A stretch of 64,000 nt of DNA from JACRCG01 sp964524835 (GTDB lineage Bacteria > Desulfobacterota > Desulfuromonadia > Geobacterales > Pseudopelobacteraceae), in assembly GCA_964524835.1 (NCBI GenBank), contig CAZGEG010000006.1:62001-126000 (forward strand), written 5' to 3'. Made by a program: the position numbers and the translations under genes. Under the pieces are notes generated by a model. The model saw only the letters and a program-made list of their open reading frames with translations, searched no databases and was not told where the DNA came from. Positions 30,157-37,582 of this stretch are shown here, one piece after another; within the stretch, counting starts at the first letter, position 1; each line of letters begins with the position of its first letter.

Positions 30157-30395
30157 AGGTGTTTTTCCACCAGATATTTTTTGTAATCCTTTTCATCAAG
30201 CTTTGATTTGCGCAATAATCCTCGAAGCGATTGGGTTATTGGTGTCGATTGCGATATCGTCCTAGTCTTTTCAGATGTAAGCATTTTAAAATAATCCGCC
30301 ACTACTTGCGAAACTGATTTCCCCGCTTGTGCCGCGTAAGCTTTTGCTTGCTCAATCAATTGATCTTCAAGGCGAAGAGTGAGTTTGGTTTGCAT
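30153..30395 (-). CDS. DUF6364-type antitoxin
   Basis: An 80-residue protein starting MQTKLTLRLEDQLIEQAKAY; GGAGG lies 6 bases before this ATG, so a 15-residue longer frame is rejected. The N-terminal strand-helix-helix (KLTLRLEDQLIEQAKAYAAQ and SVSQVVADYF) is a ribbon-helix-helix head; the Lys-rich C-terminus would bind the toxin. It pairs with the downstream PIN gene. Confidence 0.8.
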   Translation of the reverse strand: MQTKLTLRLEDQLIEQAKAYAAQAGKSVSQVVADYFKMLTSEKTRTISQSTPITQSLRGLLRKSKLDEKDYKKYLVEKHL

Positions 30396-30571
30396 AGACA
30401 ACCTCCAAATGGGCATGACGTATACTTTTACATTAAGCATACGTCACCCCCTATGTTCCTGTCAAACCTATACGCAACTTTAGTTAAAATTCTATTGAGC
30501 GAACGCCCCTGAAAAAACGAGGGGCACTCCCCAATTTTCTTTCGAGGGCTGCCCGGCTTATCCGATTATAC

Positions 30572-31546
30572 TTACTTCCCGATCAAGTCTTTGTAGGCCG
30601 CTGGAACATTGAGGCTGGGATGCACCCAACCAAACAGGGCATAGCCGGAAAACTCAGGCATCGACACGGTCTTCACCGTTTCTTCAAGCGTTAAACCCTT
30701 ATCAATCGCCGCTTTGACTTGGACCTTGACCGTTTCTAAGTAGCTGATATGCCATTGAATATCTTCACGCGTTATGGGTGTGCCATGTCCGGGAACAACT
30801 TTGGCATCCGGCGGCAAAAACGCATAAACTTTCTTGAGCGTATTCAAGGTCTCGATCAAATGCCCGTCCAGTAGCCAGGGCAATGCAGGCTTAACAGCAA
30901 TGACGGGGTTCCCGGTCCATAATGTTTTGGATTGTGACTCCCAAATAAACAGATCTCCTCCTGTTTGTGCAAACCCGAAATCAATGATGTCCACTTGCTT
31001 GCCACCCAAATCAAGCGTAAGTCGGCCGTCGGTTGGAACAAGAATATTTCCCGACCGTGCTTTGATGGACTCGATGCCACGACCCGTGCCGAAATACTTG
31101 ATCATGAACGCCTTGTCGTCTTCAATGTGCTTGCTGATGTACCGGCTCGTATTTTGATGTTGAACAATATTGGTAGTAGACGGCAAATACATATTTCCAA
31201 ACGAATGATCGCCATGCGAACTCGTGTTAACTGCAAATGAAATAGGGAGACTTGTTACTTTACCGATGAGTTTAACCGCTTGCTCATACAGACGTTTGTT
31301 CAGCATTGTATCTATCATCAGTACGTTATGCGCGCCCACAATAAACCCGCCACTTGTTGCAGCCGGTTTACCTTCTTTTTCGAGTACCTTGGCGTCCTTG
31401 GGATAATACGCGTACACTCCATCGGCTATCTTTTCGGAAATCAATTCTACTTTATTTCCATCCCAGACCGGTTCTTGCGCATTTGCGTACGGTGTTGTAA
31501 AGCATGCCAGAACGAAGGCTGCACCAGCAATAAATCTTGAGTTCAT
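30572..31546 (-). CDS. secreted MBL-fold hydrolase
   Basis: A 324-residue exported metallo-beta-lactamase-fold protein. The ATG at 31544-31546 has AAAGGAG 7 bases upstream and starts a signal peptide ending in ANAQEPVW. The first metal motif reads NTSSHGDHSFGN, i.e. S-H-x-D-H with Ser in place of the usual first His; PGHGTPI near the C-terminus supplies another ligand. Related proteins are annotated as quinoprotein-relay or cyclase-type MBL hydrolases. Substrate unknown. The gene is noticeably AT-richer than its surroundings and may be a recent arrival together with the toxin-antitoxin pair. Confidence 0.75.
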   Translation of the reverse strand: MNSRFIAGAAFVLACFTTPYANAQEPVWDGNKVELISEKIADGVYAYYPKDAKVLEKEGKPAATSGGFIVGAHNVLMIDTMLNKRLYEQAVKLIGKVTSLPISFAVNTSSHGDHSFGNMYLPSTTNIVQHQNTSRYISKHIEDDKAFMIKYFGTGRGIESIKARSGNILVPTDGRLTLDLGGKQVDIIDFGFAQTGGDLFIWESQSKTLWTGNPVIAVKPALPWLLDGHLIETLNTLKKVYAFLPPDAKVVPGHGTPITREDIQWHISYLETVKVQVKAAIDKGLTLEETVKTVSMPEFSGYALFGWVHPSLNVPAAYKDLIGK

Positions 31547-31651
31547 TTTAAATCTCCTTTCATTTAAGTCCATCCGGGCCGGAGATGGGGTCTCCCCCGC
31601 CTTTACACCAACTATATACCTCTGCTCAAAATAAAGCACACTCTCAGGGCA

Positions 31652-32656
31652 TCAGGATTTGCCGGAAACCGCCCCTACCAGCCAGTCAACCCCGGCGGCA
31701 ATTTCATCATGTGCCGCAAGGGATTCGCACCACTTTGCAGGCAGCGCCCGGATTCCCAGAGAGGCTCCCAGCCAGGAACCGATCATGGCCGCCCGCGCAG
31801 CGTTATCACCCCCGACTGCAGCCGTGGCACGCAACGCCTCGCCGAAATTATCCGCGTAGTGCAATGCACACTGCAGGGCAGCGGGAAAGCTTCCCGCAAG
31901 CGGGCAGGATTGTCCGAATTTCATGGTGGCTTCCCGCACCGACAGATCGCGACAGGCAAAGACGGCATCGATCATTTCAGCCGCTGCAGCGCCCTCGGCT
32001 CCCAATGGAGAGACCTGTTCTGCTGCACGCCCGGCACCATCGTCCAGGGTACCGCCGCTGAACAATTCCCGCAGGATTATGGCGTGCGCCCGGTTAAAGG
32101 CGACGGCCCGGTCATTGTTCTGACATACCCGTGTGGCGCGATCGACGATGTCCGGCAGGTCCGCTTCCCGGAAGAACCGGGCAGCCAGCGGCGTCAGTCT
32201 GGTGATGCTCGCCGGCTGGTCATCGTCGGCCCCGTCCTGATAGCCGTATGCATCATCCGGATGCAGAGCCCGGAAGGCACGGTAGTTTGCCGCCGTATCC
32301 CTGGCGGCATGATCGCGATAGCCGGTATATTCCGGCGATTCGATCAACGACACGAAACGCGAACCGAAGTCCGCGACATCAAAGCGGTTGCGCTCCTGCA
32401 GCGAACGAAGCAGAAGCAGGGCACCATCTCCGTAATGGGTCAGATCTCCCGGCTTCTTGCCGAAATGATAATGCCCGGCGGCCGGCTCCTCGAAACCCCG
32501 GGGGCCGCCGGGAAAGCGCTGTTCAAGTTCTGCAAGATCATAAATCCAGTGGCTGCCGAGACAAAAGGCATCCCCCACAAACTGCCCCCAGACGGCACCG
32601 CCTATACGATCCGCAACAGTCGGTTGCGGCGTTGCGTCAAAGCTTCGAACACTCAT
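31652..32656 (-). CDS. ADP-ribosylglycohydrolase-family protein
   Basis: A 334-residue all-helical protein of the DraG/ARH family. The metal-binding motifs appear as GAVWGQFVGDAFCLGSHWIYD near the N-terminus, HYGDGALLLL in place of the usual T-D-D-T, and GGDNAARAAMIGSWLGA near the C-terminus. Because the T-D-D-T is altered, catalytic activity on ADP-ribose is uncertain. It may remove ADP-ribose from proteins or belong to a crystallin-like branch. It follows the hgc operon after 75 bases on the same strand and could be read through, but no functional link is known. Confidence 0.8.
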   Translation of the reverse strand: MSVRSFDATPQPTVADRIGGAVWGQFVGDAFCLGSHWIYDLAELEQRFPGGPRGFEEPAAGHYHFGKKPGDLTHYGDGALLLLRSLQERNRFDVADFGSRFVSLIESPEYTGYRDHAARDTAANYRAFRALHPDDAYGYQDGADDDQPASITRLTPLAARFFREADLPDIVDRATRVCQNNDRAVAFNRAHAIILRELFSGGTLDDGAGRAAEQVSPLGAEGAAAAEMIDAVFACRDLSVREATMKFGQSCPLAGSFPAALQCALHYADNFGEALRATAAVGGDNAARAAMIGSWLGASLGIRALPAKWCESLAAHDEIAAGVDWLVGAVSGKS

Positions 32657-32731
32657 GCTGCACCTCCCCGCTTCTGCTTAACTAGTTGAACATCTTTCGT
32701 AGTTAATTGTAATCAGTTGTGGATAAAAATA

Positions 32732-33028
32732 CTACTCCTGAACTGGACTCTTCCGCTCACTGCGCATGCGCAGTTCCACCTCGCGCAGCTGGGCGTTGAC
32801 CCGGCCGGCCGACACCGCCATCACCACCGACTGGACCGCGCCGATCTCCTCGGTCGTGATCCCTTCCTTCTCCACCTGCCCCAGGTAATACTCCATGCAG
32901 GGAGAGCACCCCAGCGCCATGGCGGCAGCCAGATGGAGCAGGAGCGTGGTCTTCGGCTCCAGGATCTCGTTGTGGCGGACCGTATCGTAAAATTCTCCGA
33001 ACGACTTCTGCTGTTTTTCAGGCAACAT
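32732..33028 (-). CDS. AhpD-like (carboxymuconolactone decarboxylase family) CxxC protein
   Basis: A 98-residue protein. The ATG at 33026-33028 has GGAG 9 bases upstream; a longer frame overlapping hgcB is rejected. It is all-helical with the AhpD-type active site C41-S-P-C44 followed by MEYYL, and an expected acidic residue in QVEKEGITTEEIG. AhpD-like proteins carry out thiol/disulfide exchange. It is the last gene of the marR-hgcA-hgcB group, 38 bases after hgcB, so it may supply or remove reducing equivalents or protect the corrinoid/iron-sulfur pair (inference). Confidence 0.8.
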   Translation of the reverse strand: MLPEKQQKSFGEFYDTVRHNEILEPKTTLLLHLAAAMALGCSPCMEYYLGQVEKEGITTEEIGAVQSVVMAVSAGRVNAQLREVELRMRSERKSPVQE

Positions 33029-33066
33029 GATGCTCTCCTTCAAGTAGTGTTGGATATCGACATAAA

Positions 33067-33360
33067 TCAGGAACAGCAGTTCCCGCTGCCGGCTTTCCCC
33101 AGATTGTGCTCCTGCAGCCATTCGTTGATCATCCCCGAAGCACAGCCGACTCCGGAATCAACCGTGATCGCCTTGACCGGACAGTTGAGGGCGCAGGCGC
33201 CGCACTCCATGCAGGCGTCAAGGTCGCGGATAAAGGCTTTTTTCTGGGTTATTTCGAACACCTGGTGCGGACAGACCTCCGGGCACCTGCCGCAGCCGAT
33301 GCAGGTCGGCTGATCCAGTTTCAGCGTGGCTACGTTTTTCAGATAGTGAAAACCATTCAT
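33067..33360 (-). CDS. hgcB: HgcB, ferredoxin-like mercury methylation protein
   Basis: A 97-residue 2x[4Fe-4S] ferredoxin with the HgcB signature. Clusters: C20-x2-C23-x2-C26-x3-C30-P and C50-M-E-C53-G-A-C56-x3-C60-P. Then comes the HgcB-specific C73 in GVGCASG and the terminal pair C95-C96 (GNCCS). In known methylators HgcB reduces the HgcA corrinoid, and C73 and the C-terminal Cys pair are thought to bind and hand over Hg(II). It starts 16 bases after the hgcA stop. With hgcA this predicts methylmercury formation. Confidence 0.93.
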   Translation of the reverse strand: MNGFHYLKNVATLKLDQPTCIGCGRCPEVCPHQVFEITQKKAFIRDLDACMECGACALNCPVKAITVDSGVGCASGMINEWLQEHNLGKAGSGNCCS

Positions 33361-33376
33361 AACTCCCCCTTCATTC

Positions 33377-34564
33377 TCACAAGAAACTTCCCGCCAGCAG
33401 CAGGATCAGGCTGATAATCAGTGCACCCCCCATGGCCGGCAGGGCGATGCGCATCTCCTTCTTGACCCCAGAGCGGGAGGTAAAGGGAGTGCAGCCGGTG
33501 AAATTGAGGGTGTAGAAGGCGCTGACCGCCGGCAGCGCCAGAAAGACGGCGGCGGTGACGGCGGCGTTCCAGCCGGCTCCGCCCGCCAGGAGGTAAAACA
33601 GCCCGCTCCAGAGCAGACCGATGACGGCCCCCTTGACGGCAAAGCTGCGCCCCGGCAGCCAGGGGAGGAGGAGCGGCCCGATGACGACCCCTGACAGCCA
33701 GGCGCCGAGATAGGCGATGAAGCCAGATATGCCGGCCGTGACGTTGCCAAGTGCGGATATCAGCAGCAGGGACACCACACCGATGATCGCGACCGATTTC
33801 AGGGCCAGCACCAGCTCCACCGGAACCAGCACCAGACGCTCGTAGAGGGTGAAGGTCAACCGCTGCATCTCCGGAGTAGTTACCATGCCGTTGTCCAGGT
33901 ACTCCGGCAGGTCGGCGGCCCGGATGGCTGCATAGCTGACTCTGAAACCGGTGCGCCGGGCCACCTCGTGGGCGGCCACGCCCGGAGCGCCCAGGATCGG
34001 CAGGATCAGGCGGCGATGGCTGACGATCCTGTCCAGCCCGGTCTCCTTGACCCGCCGCACCAGTTCGCCGGTGCCGAAACTCCCCTTCCCCGCCGCGCAC
34101 CAGACGTTGATGCCGTAAGTCTCCAGCACCAGCAGCCAGACGTTGCGGCCGGCCAGTGACCGGCGGACGAGGTCGTAACTCATCTTGTAGTTGGCCGTTA
34201 CCAGCACCGGGTCCGCTGCCGAAGGGTGGCCGATGACGTACAGCCCGGGAGGGACGATGAACTCCATCCGCCCGATCCCCCAGCGCGCCTTGCACGCCCC
34301 GAGGTGATCGCCGGAATTCAGCTCCGAAGAGATGCGCGGCACGAGTCCGCCCGGGGTCTCCAGCCATGCGATGAAACCGGGAACCTGTTCAGTAATTGCT
34401 CCGCCGCCGGCGGAGTCGGGTGGTCCTCAACAGGGCGGCTTGTCGGTGCCGTCGCCCGCTTCACCTGGGCAGCCGGGGGCAGCAGGAATCCGCTCCTTAT
34501 CTGCGCTCTTACGCATACTTTTGATTTTGAACGGGGCAACCGGCCCCCTTTTTACTTGCAACAT
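33377..34564 (-). CDS. hgcA: HgcA, corrinoid mercury methyltransferase; probable Sec at residue 46 (in-frame UGA)
   Basis: HgcA identity is clear from the cap-helix motif NVWCAAGKGSFGT (Cys156 is the predicted cobalt ligand), the upstream PVLVTANYKMSYDLVR segment and four to five C-terminal membrane helices from about residue 245. The start is the problem. Homology begins near VPGFIAWLETPGGLVPR, but no ATG/GTG/TTG lies between that segment and an in-frame TGA at 34427-34429. Further upstream the same frame reaches ATG 34562-34564 with GGGAGGAG 8 bases ahead, overlapping the marR end by 13 bases. If TGA is selenocysteine the product has 395 residues with C45-U46 in KPPC-U-GPPD. A SECIS-like hairpin follows. 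Alternatives: GTG at 34342 (loses conserved residues) or a broken gene. Confidence 0.85.
34399..34415 (-). promoter_or_regulatory. SECIS-like hairpin in hgcA
   Basis: RNA sense: CUCCGCC-GGC-GGCGGAG, a perfect 7-bp stem with a GGC loop. The loop starts 18 bases after the UGA (34429-34427). Stem length, a G at the start of the loop and the distance fit the general bacterial SECIS rules. Confidence 0.6.
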
Positions 34565-35022
34565 GCAACTTCTCCTCCCCGCCGGGCACCGGCTTCACCG
34601 GCCCTGGCCACAGCCTCGTTCAACAGCCCCAGCGACCTGACCACGGTCTCCCGCTCGAAGTCGCTCATGCATGCAAAAACCGCCTCCAGCCGTCCGGCCA
34701 TGAAGCGGTCGATCTTTTCCAGCACCTGCCTCCCCCCATCGGTCAGGCCGAGCAGACTGACCCGCCGGTCGTCGGGCGAGACACGACGGGCGACGAGCCC
34801 CTTTCTTTCCAGGCTCTTGACCTGGCGGCTGAAGGTAGTCACATCCATCCCCAACTCCTCCGCCACCTCCTGCATCGCAGGGCTGCCCGCTCTTCTGATC
34901 TCGAACAGGATGTGGCTCTGGGCCATGGAGACCTGCTCCCCGCAGCATTCGTCGCAGCAGGAGGCGCTCAAAAGGCCGAAGCGGCGGGTGAATAATTGCA
35001 ACTGTTCCCTGACTGATTCCAT
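34552..35022 (-). CDS. MarR-family regulator, Cys-rich, of the hgc operon
   Basis: A 156-residue MarR protein (from ATG at 35022; a 10-residue longer start at 35052 would overlap the operator). The winged helix is clear: SPAMQEVAEELGMDVTTFSRQVKSLERKGLV, then the wing SPDDRRVSLLGLTD. Unusual are two Cys groups: C22-C23-x2-C26-C27 near the N-terminus and C154-C155 at the very end (VACCK). Clustered Cys in a MarR protein suggests sensing of a thiophilic metal such as Hg or As(III), or of redox state. It directly precedes and overlaps hgcA, so it should regulate hgcAB. Confidence 0.85.
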   Translation of the reverse strand: MESVREQLQLFTRRFGLLSASCCDECCGEQVSMAQSHILFEIRRAGSPAMQEVAEELGMDVTTFSRQVKSLERKGLVARRVSPDDRRVSLLGLTDGGRQVLEKIDRFMAGRLEAVFACMSDFERETVVRSLGLLNEAVARAGEAGARRGGEVACCK

Positions 35023-35044
35023 ATGGGTGAGCGTAACATTTATT

Positions 35045-35061
35045 AGTTGCATATCGCAAGT
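35045..35061 (-). promoter_or_regulatory. promoter and palindromic operator upstream of marR-hgcAB
   Basis: Minus-strand sequence ACTTGC-GATAT-GCAACT, an inverted repeat with one mismatch, lies 23-39 bases before the marR start at 35022. A TATACT box sits just upstream of it. Spacing of this kind (operator at the transcription start) suits autorepression by the MarR protein. Confidence 0.5.
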
Positions 35062-35081
35062 ATATTTTTTTGCAAAGCAAT

Positions 35082-35103
35082 AAAAAAAACTGCCCGAAGA
35101 CAG
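35082..35103 (-). terminator. UUCG-tetraloop terminator ending the arr operon
   Basis: Minus-strand RNA: CUGUC-UUCG-GGCAG followed by eight U. A UUCG tetraloop with a U run is a strong intrinsic terminator. It separates the arrA-to-ferredoxin operon from marR-hgcAB. Confidence 0.85.
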
Positions 35104-35135
35104 CTTTTTTTGTAGCGGCGAGTTTTGAAGTGCAG

Positions 35136-36080
35136 CTACAGCGCCGCGCCAATCACGCCGTCGCTGTCGAGCCTCAGGGCGCCATCGAGACAGAACTCGA
35201 CGCAGAGAGAGCAGCCGGAGCAGCGCTTTTGATCAAATTGAGGACGGTCGTCCGGGGAGTCGGTCAGGAGTGCACCGGTGGGGCAGATTGCCACACACCC
35301 CTGGCAGGCCGTGCAGCTGCCGGAAATGGCGATACTGTGGCCATATCGACCAAGAACCAGGCCTGCAAGCTGGGCAGGGAGACGCTCTACGGTCCGGTTC
35401 AGCAGTTCCCGCCTGATCGGAAGGCGTTTTAGAGCATATTCCCGGCGCCGTTCCGGCCGTTGCTCGGTGGAGGAGAGCATGACGGCTGCACTTTTAAGCA
35501 GGGAATTACGGAATGACTTGAAGAAACTCCGGCGATCTACCGATTCATCACGGAAATGGACCTGCTGCGCGGTTTCTGCAACGACGAAATGGCAGCCACC
35601 CGCCAGCAATCCCGATGCGGAAAGGAGTGCAAGACGTTGACGCAGATGGGGAATCATTGCTCCGTTGGGGCAGTCACTGCATAAGCACAGGTCGAGGGTC
35701 AATCCTCCCGCCAGGGCATGACAGAGCGCCAACAGGTGCTCTTCGGAGAGACCGCCCAGGCAGGCCATGGCTGCATTGGCGCGCTCTCCGGTGCGGGTGC
35801 AGCCCAGCACCGGCTCGGGGACCTTGGACAACTGCGCCAGACAGGCGGAAAAATCGCTGCCCTGTTCCAGTGCTCCCGCCGGGCAGACGGCGGCACAGAG
35901 CAGGCAACCACGGCATCGTTGCGGATCCAGGGAGAGGCCACCGTCAAGCGTGACAGCACCGTGGGGACAGATATTGATACAATGTCGGCAGCCGCTTTCG
36001 CTGAAACGCATCCGCAGGCAACGGGAAGCGTCCACCGCAAGATCATCCCTGTTGCCGGTATCGGTTCTGCCGTCAGCCAT
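35136..36080 (-). CDS. polyferredoxin (four [4Fe-4S] motifs) in the arr operon
   Basis: A 314-residue cytoplasmic iron-sulfur protein. Two Cys groups lie at the N-terminus (CRHCINICP after an earlier Cys, and CRGCLLCAAVCP) and two at the C-terminus (CTACQGCVAICP and CSGCSLCVEFCL). Between them is a Cys-containing region (LGCTRTGER, LCLCSDCPNGA) like that of ferredoxins found with DMSO-reductase-family operons. It overlaps the torD-like gene by 8 bases and is the last gene before the terminator. It probably serves maturation or electron supply of the arsenate reductase; it has no signal peptide. Confidence 0.78.
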   Translation of the reverse strand: MADGRTDTGNRDDLAVDASRCLRMRFSESGCRHCINICPHGAVTLDGGLSLDPQRCRGCLLCAAVCPAGALEQGSDFSACLAQLSKVPEPVLGCTRTGERANAAMACLGGLSEEHLLALCHALAGGLTLDLCLCSDCPNGAMIPHLRQRLALLSASGLLAGGCHFVVAETAQQVHFRDESVDRRSFFKSFRNSLLKSAAVMLSSTEQRPERRREYALKRLPIRRELLNRTVERLPAQLAGLVLGRYGHSIAISGSCTACQGCVAICPTGALLTDSPDDRPQFDQKRCSGCSLCVEFCLDGALRLDSDGVIGAAL

Positions 36081-36714
36081 TGCTCGTACACGTCAGCGCC
36101 GCGTAATCAGCAGTGATAAATGCGGCGGTGCACCGCGCGATTGCCTGGTAGAACGGGGCTTCGCCGTCGGTGATGACGGCCGAGGTAAACGGCGTCAGCC
36201 ACGGCATCAGGAACCTGGCGAGAAACTCCTGCTGCAGAGACACAATACGCGTCACTTCACCCTCGTCGCCGGAGAGCTCCGCCTCTCGTTGCTTGAAGGC
36301 CAGGAAGGAGATGAACTCCAGCTCAACGGCAAAATGGTCCGGGAGTTCGTGGAAATCATCGGCCAACTCAAGGCCGCAGGCGTGGTAGAAGGCCGCAACT
36401 CTGGCAGTCGAATCGCCCATGACGGTTTTGGCGTCATCCAGATAGATCGAGCCGTAGGGGGGCGCAACGAGCTGGAAGGGGCCGATGAACAAGCGGGCAT
36501 GTTCGACCGCCAGCGATTCCGGAGATTCCGTTTTCATGGCGTCGGCGGCTTCATTTGCATACTGCGCGGCATCCGGGGTCACACCTTCCAGCAGGGTTGC
36601 CAGAGAGGCACAGCAATTTTCTTCGAAAAGACTTGCGGCAGGTGAGTAGTAGCAGGCCGCCAGCAGGCGGTAGGCATCTTCGCGTTTTGCAGTGATACCG
36701 TGTGTTTCGATCAT
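36073..36714 (-). CDS. TorD-family chaperone for the molybdoenzyme
   Basis: A 213-residue all-helical protein. The start MIETHGITAKREDAYRLLA (ATG at 36714) is the normal TorD beginning; GAGG lies 9-12 bases upstream. Family motifs are visible: LAACYYSPAASLF, the YANEAADAMK stretch, EHARLFIGPFQLVAPPYGSIYLD (the E-x-x-R-x-F-x-G-P motif) and YHACGLELADDFHELPDHFAVELEF. TorD proteins hold the TAT signal of the catalytic subunit until cofactor is inserted. It should serve ArrA. Confidence 0.87.
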   Translation of the reverse strand: MIETHGITAKREDAYRLLAACYYSPAASLFEENCCASLATLLEGVTPDAAQYANEAADAMKTESPESLAVEHARLFIGPFQLVAPPYGSIYLDDAKTVMGDSTARVAAFYHACGLELADDFHELPDHFAVELEFISFLAFKQREAELSGDEGEVTRIVSLQQEFLARFLMPWLTPFTSAVITDGEAPFYQAIARCTAAFITADYAALTCTSNG

Positions 36715-36737
36715 GGCAGCAGTCCTCACAATAAAGA

Positions 36738-36761
36738 GGGATGGGACTTGCGCCCCATCCC
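36738..36761 (-). promoter_or_regulatory. hairpin between arrB and torD
   Basis: A perfect 8-bp inverted repeat GGGATGGG / CCCATCCC with an 8-base loop lies in the 78-base gap between arrB and the torD-like gene. On the minus strand only TCTTTATTG follows, so it may reduce, rather than stop, transcription, or protect the 3' end of the arrAB message so that structural subunits are made in excess. Confidence 0.5.
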
Positions 36762-36792
36762 GATACAATACATCATCACATCCTGCAGACTA

Positions 36793-37563
36793 TCAAACTT
36801 TATTCCCACCCTTGAAAGCACGGATATACGCCACATTCGGCCTGGTTCCCTTTTCTTCCTTGAGGCGCATCGGCTTGTACTTCTTCAGCAGTTTGGCCGG
36901 TTCGCCGGCAGGGTCGTTCAGGTCGCCGAAAATGCGCGCCCTGGCGGGGCAGGTCTCGGCGCAGTAAGGTTCTATCCCCTGTTTAACGCGGTGTTCGCAG
37001 AAGATGCATTTCTCCACCACACCTTTTTTCCTGACGTTTTCATAATCGGGATGGCTGTACTTGTTCTGATAAGGGGGCGCGGCGCCGGCCAGTTTGGCGA
37101 CTTCGGCGCCGGAGGCGGTGCATCCCTTGATCATCTCGCTGCTGTCGCGGGAAGCCGCATGGGGAGCTTCCGTGCCGATGTTGGCGCTGATTACCGAGTA
37201 GGCGGCCTTGTCCTTGACTACATCAGTAGCGCTGTAGGGACAGGCTTTCTGGCAGCGGCGGCAGCCGATGCAGCGCTCTTCGTTGTGCATGGTGATGCCG
37301 TCGGCGGTCTTGAACATCGCCTTGGGCTGCACCGGGCAGGCCTTGACACAGGGTGCAGCCGAGCAGTGATTGCAGAGCACCGGGATCGCGGTGAAGGAAG
37401 CCTTGGGGAATTTCCCCTCTTCCCTGTAAATGAAATCGGCCCAGTTATTCGTCTGACCGTTGGCTCGGGCCTGGGTATTGTTCTCGCTTTTGCAGGCGAG
37501 GGCGCAAGAGCCGCAGCCGACACATTTCTGAAGGTCAATGACCATTCCGTATTGTTTTGACAT
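36793..37563 (-). CDS. arrB: ArrB, iron-sulfur subunit of respiratory arsenate reductase
   Basis: A 256-residue ferredoxin-like subunit with four Cys groups: CVGCGSCALAC; CNHCSAAPCVKACP; CIGCRRCQKACP; and CIFCEHRVKQGIEPYC with CAETCP, for four [4Fe-4S] clusters. The start MxxxYGMVIDLQKCVGCG and the ending KLLKKYKPMRLKEEKGTRPNVAYIR are close to ArrB of known arsenate respirers. It follows arrA after 19 bases. It accepts electrons from a quinol dehydrogenase or cytochrome and passes them to ArrA in the periplasm. Confidence 0.88.
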   Translation of the reverse strand: MSKQYGMVIDLQKCVGCGSCALACKSENNTQARANGQTNNWADFIYREEGKFPKASFTAIPVLCNHCSAAPCVKACPVQPKAMFKTADGITMHNEERCIGCRRCQKACPYSATDVVKDKAAYSVISANIGTEAPHAASRDSSEMIKGCTASGAEVAKLAGAAPPYQNKYSHPDYENVRKKGVVEKCIFCEHRVKQGIEPYCAETCPARARIFGDLNDPAGEPAKLLKKYKPMRLKEEKGTRPNVAYIRAFKGGNKV

Positions 37564-37582
37564 GTATTATATCCCCCCTTTC

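Noticed and set aside
33357..34367. 336-codon minus-strand frame covering hgcA in another register
   Set aside because: Composition is Arg/Gly/Pro-rich shadow sequence; the true hgcA frame contains the NVWCAAGKG motif.
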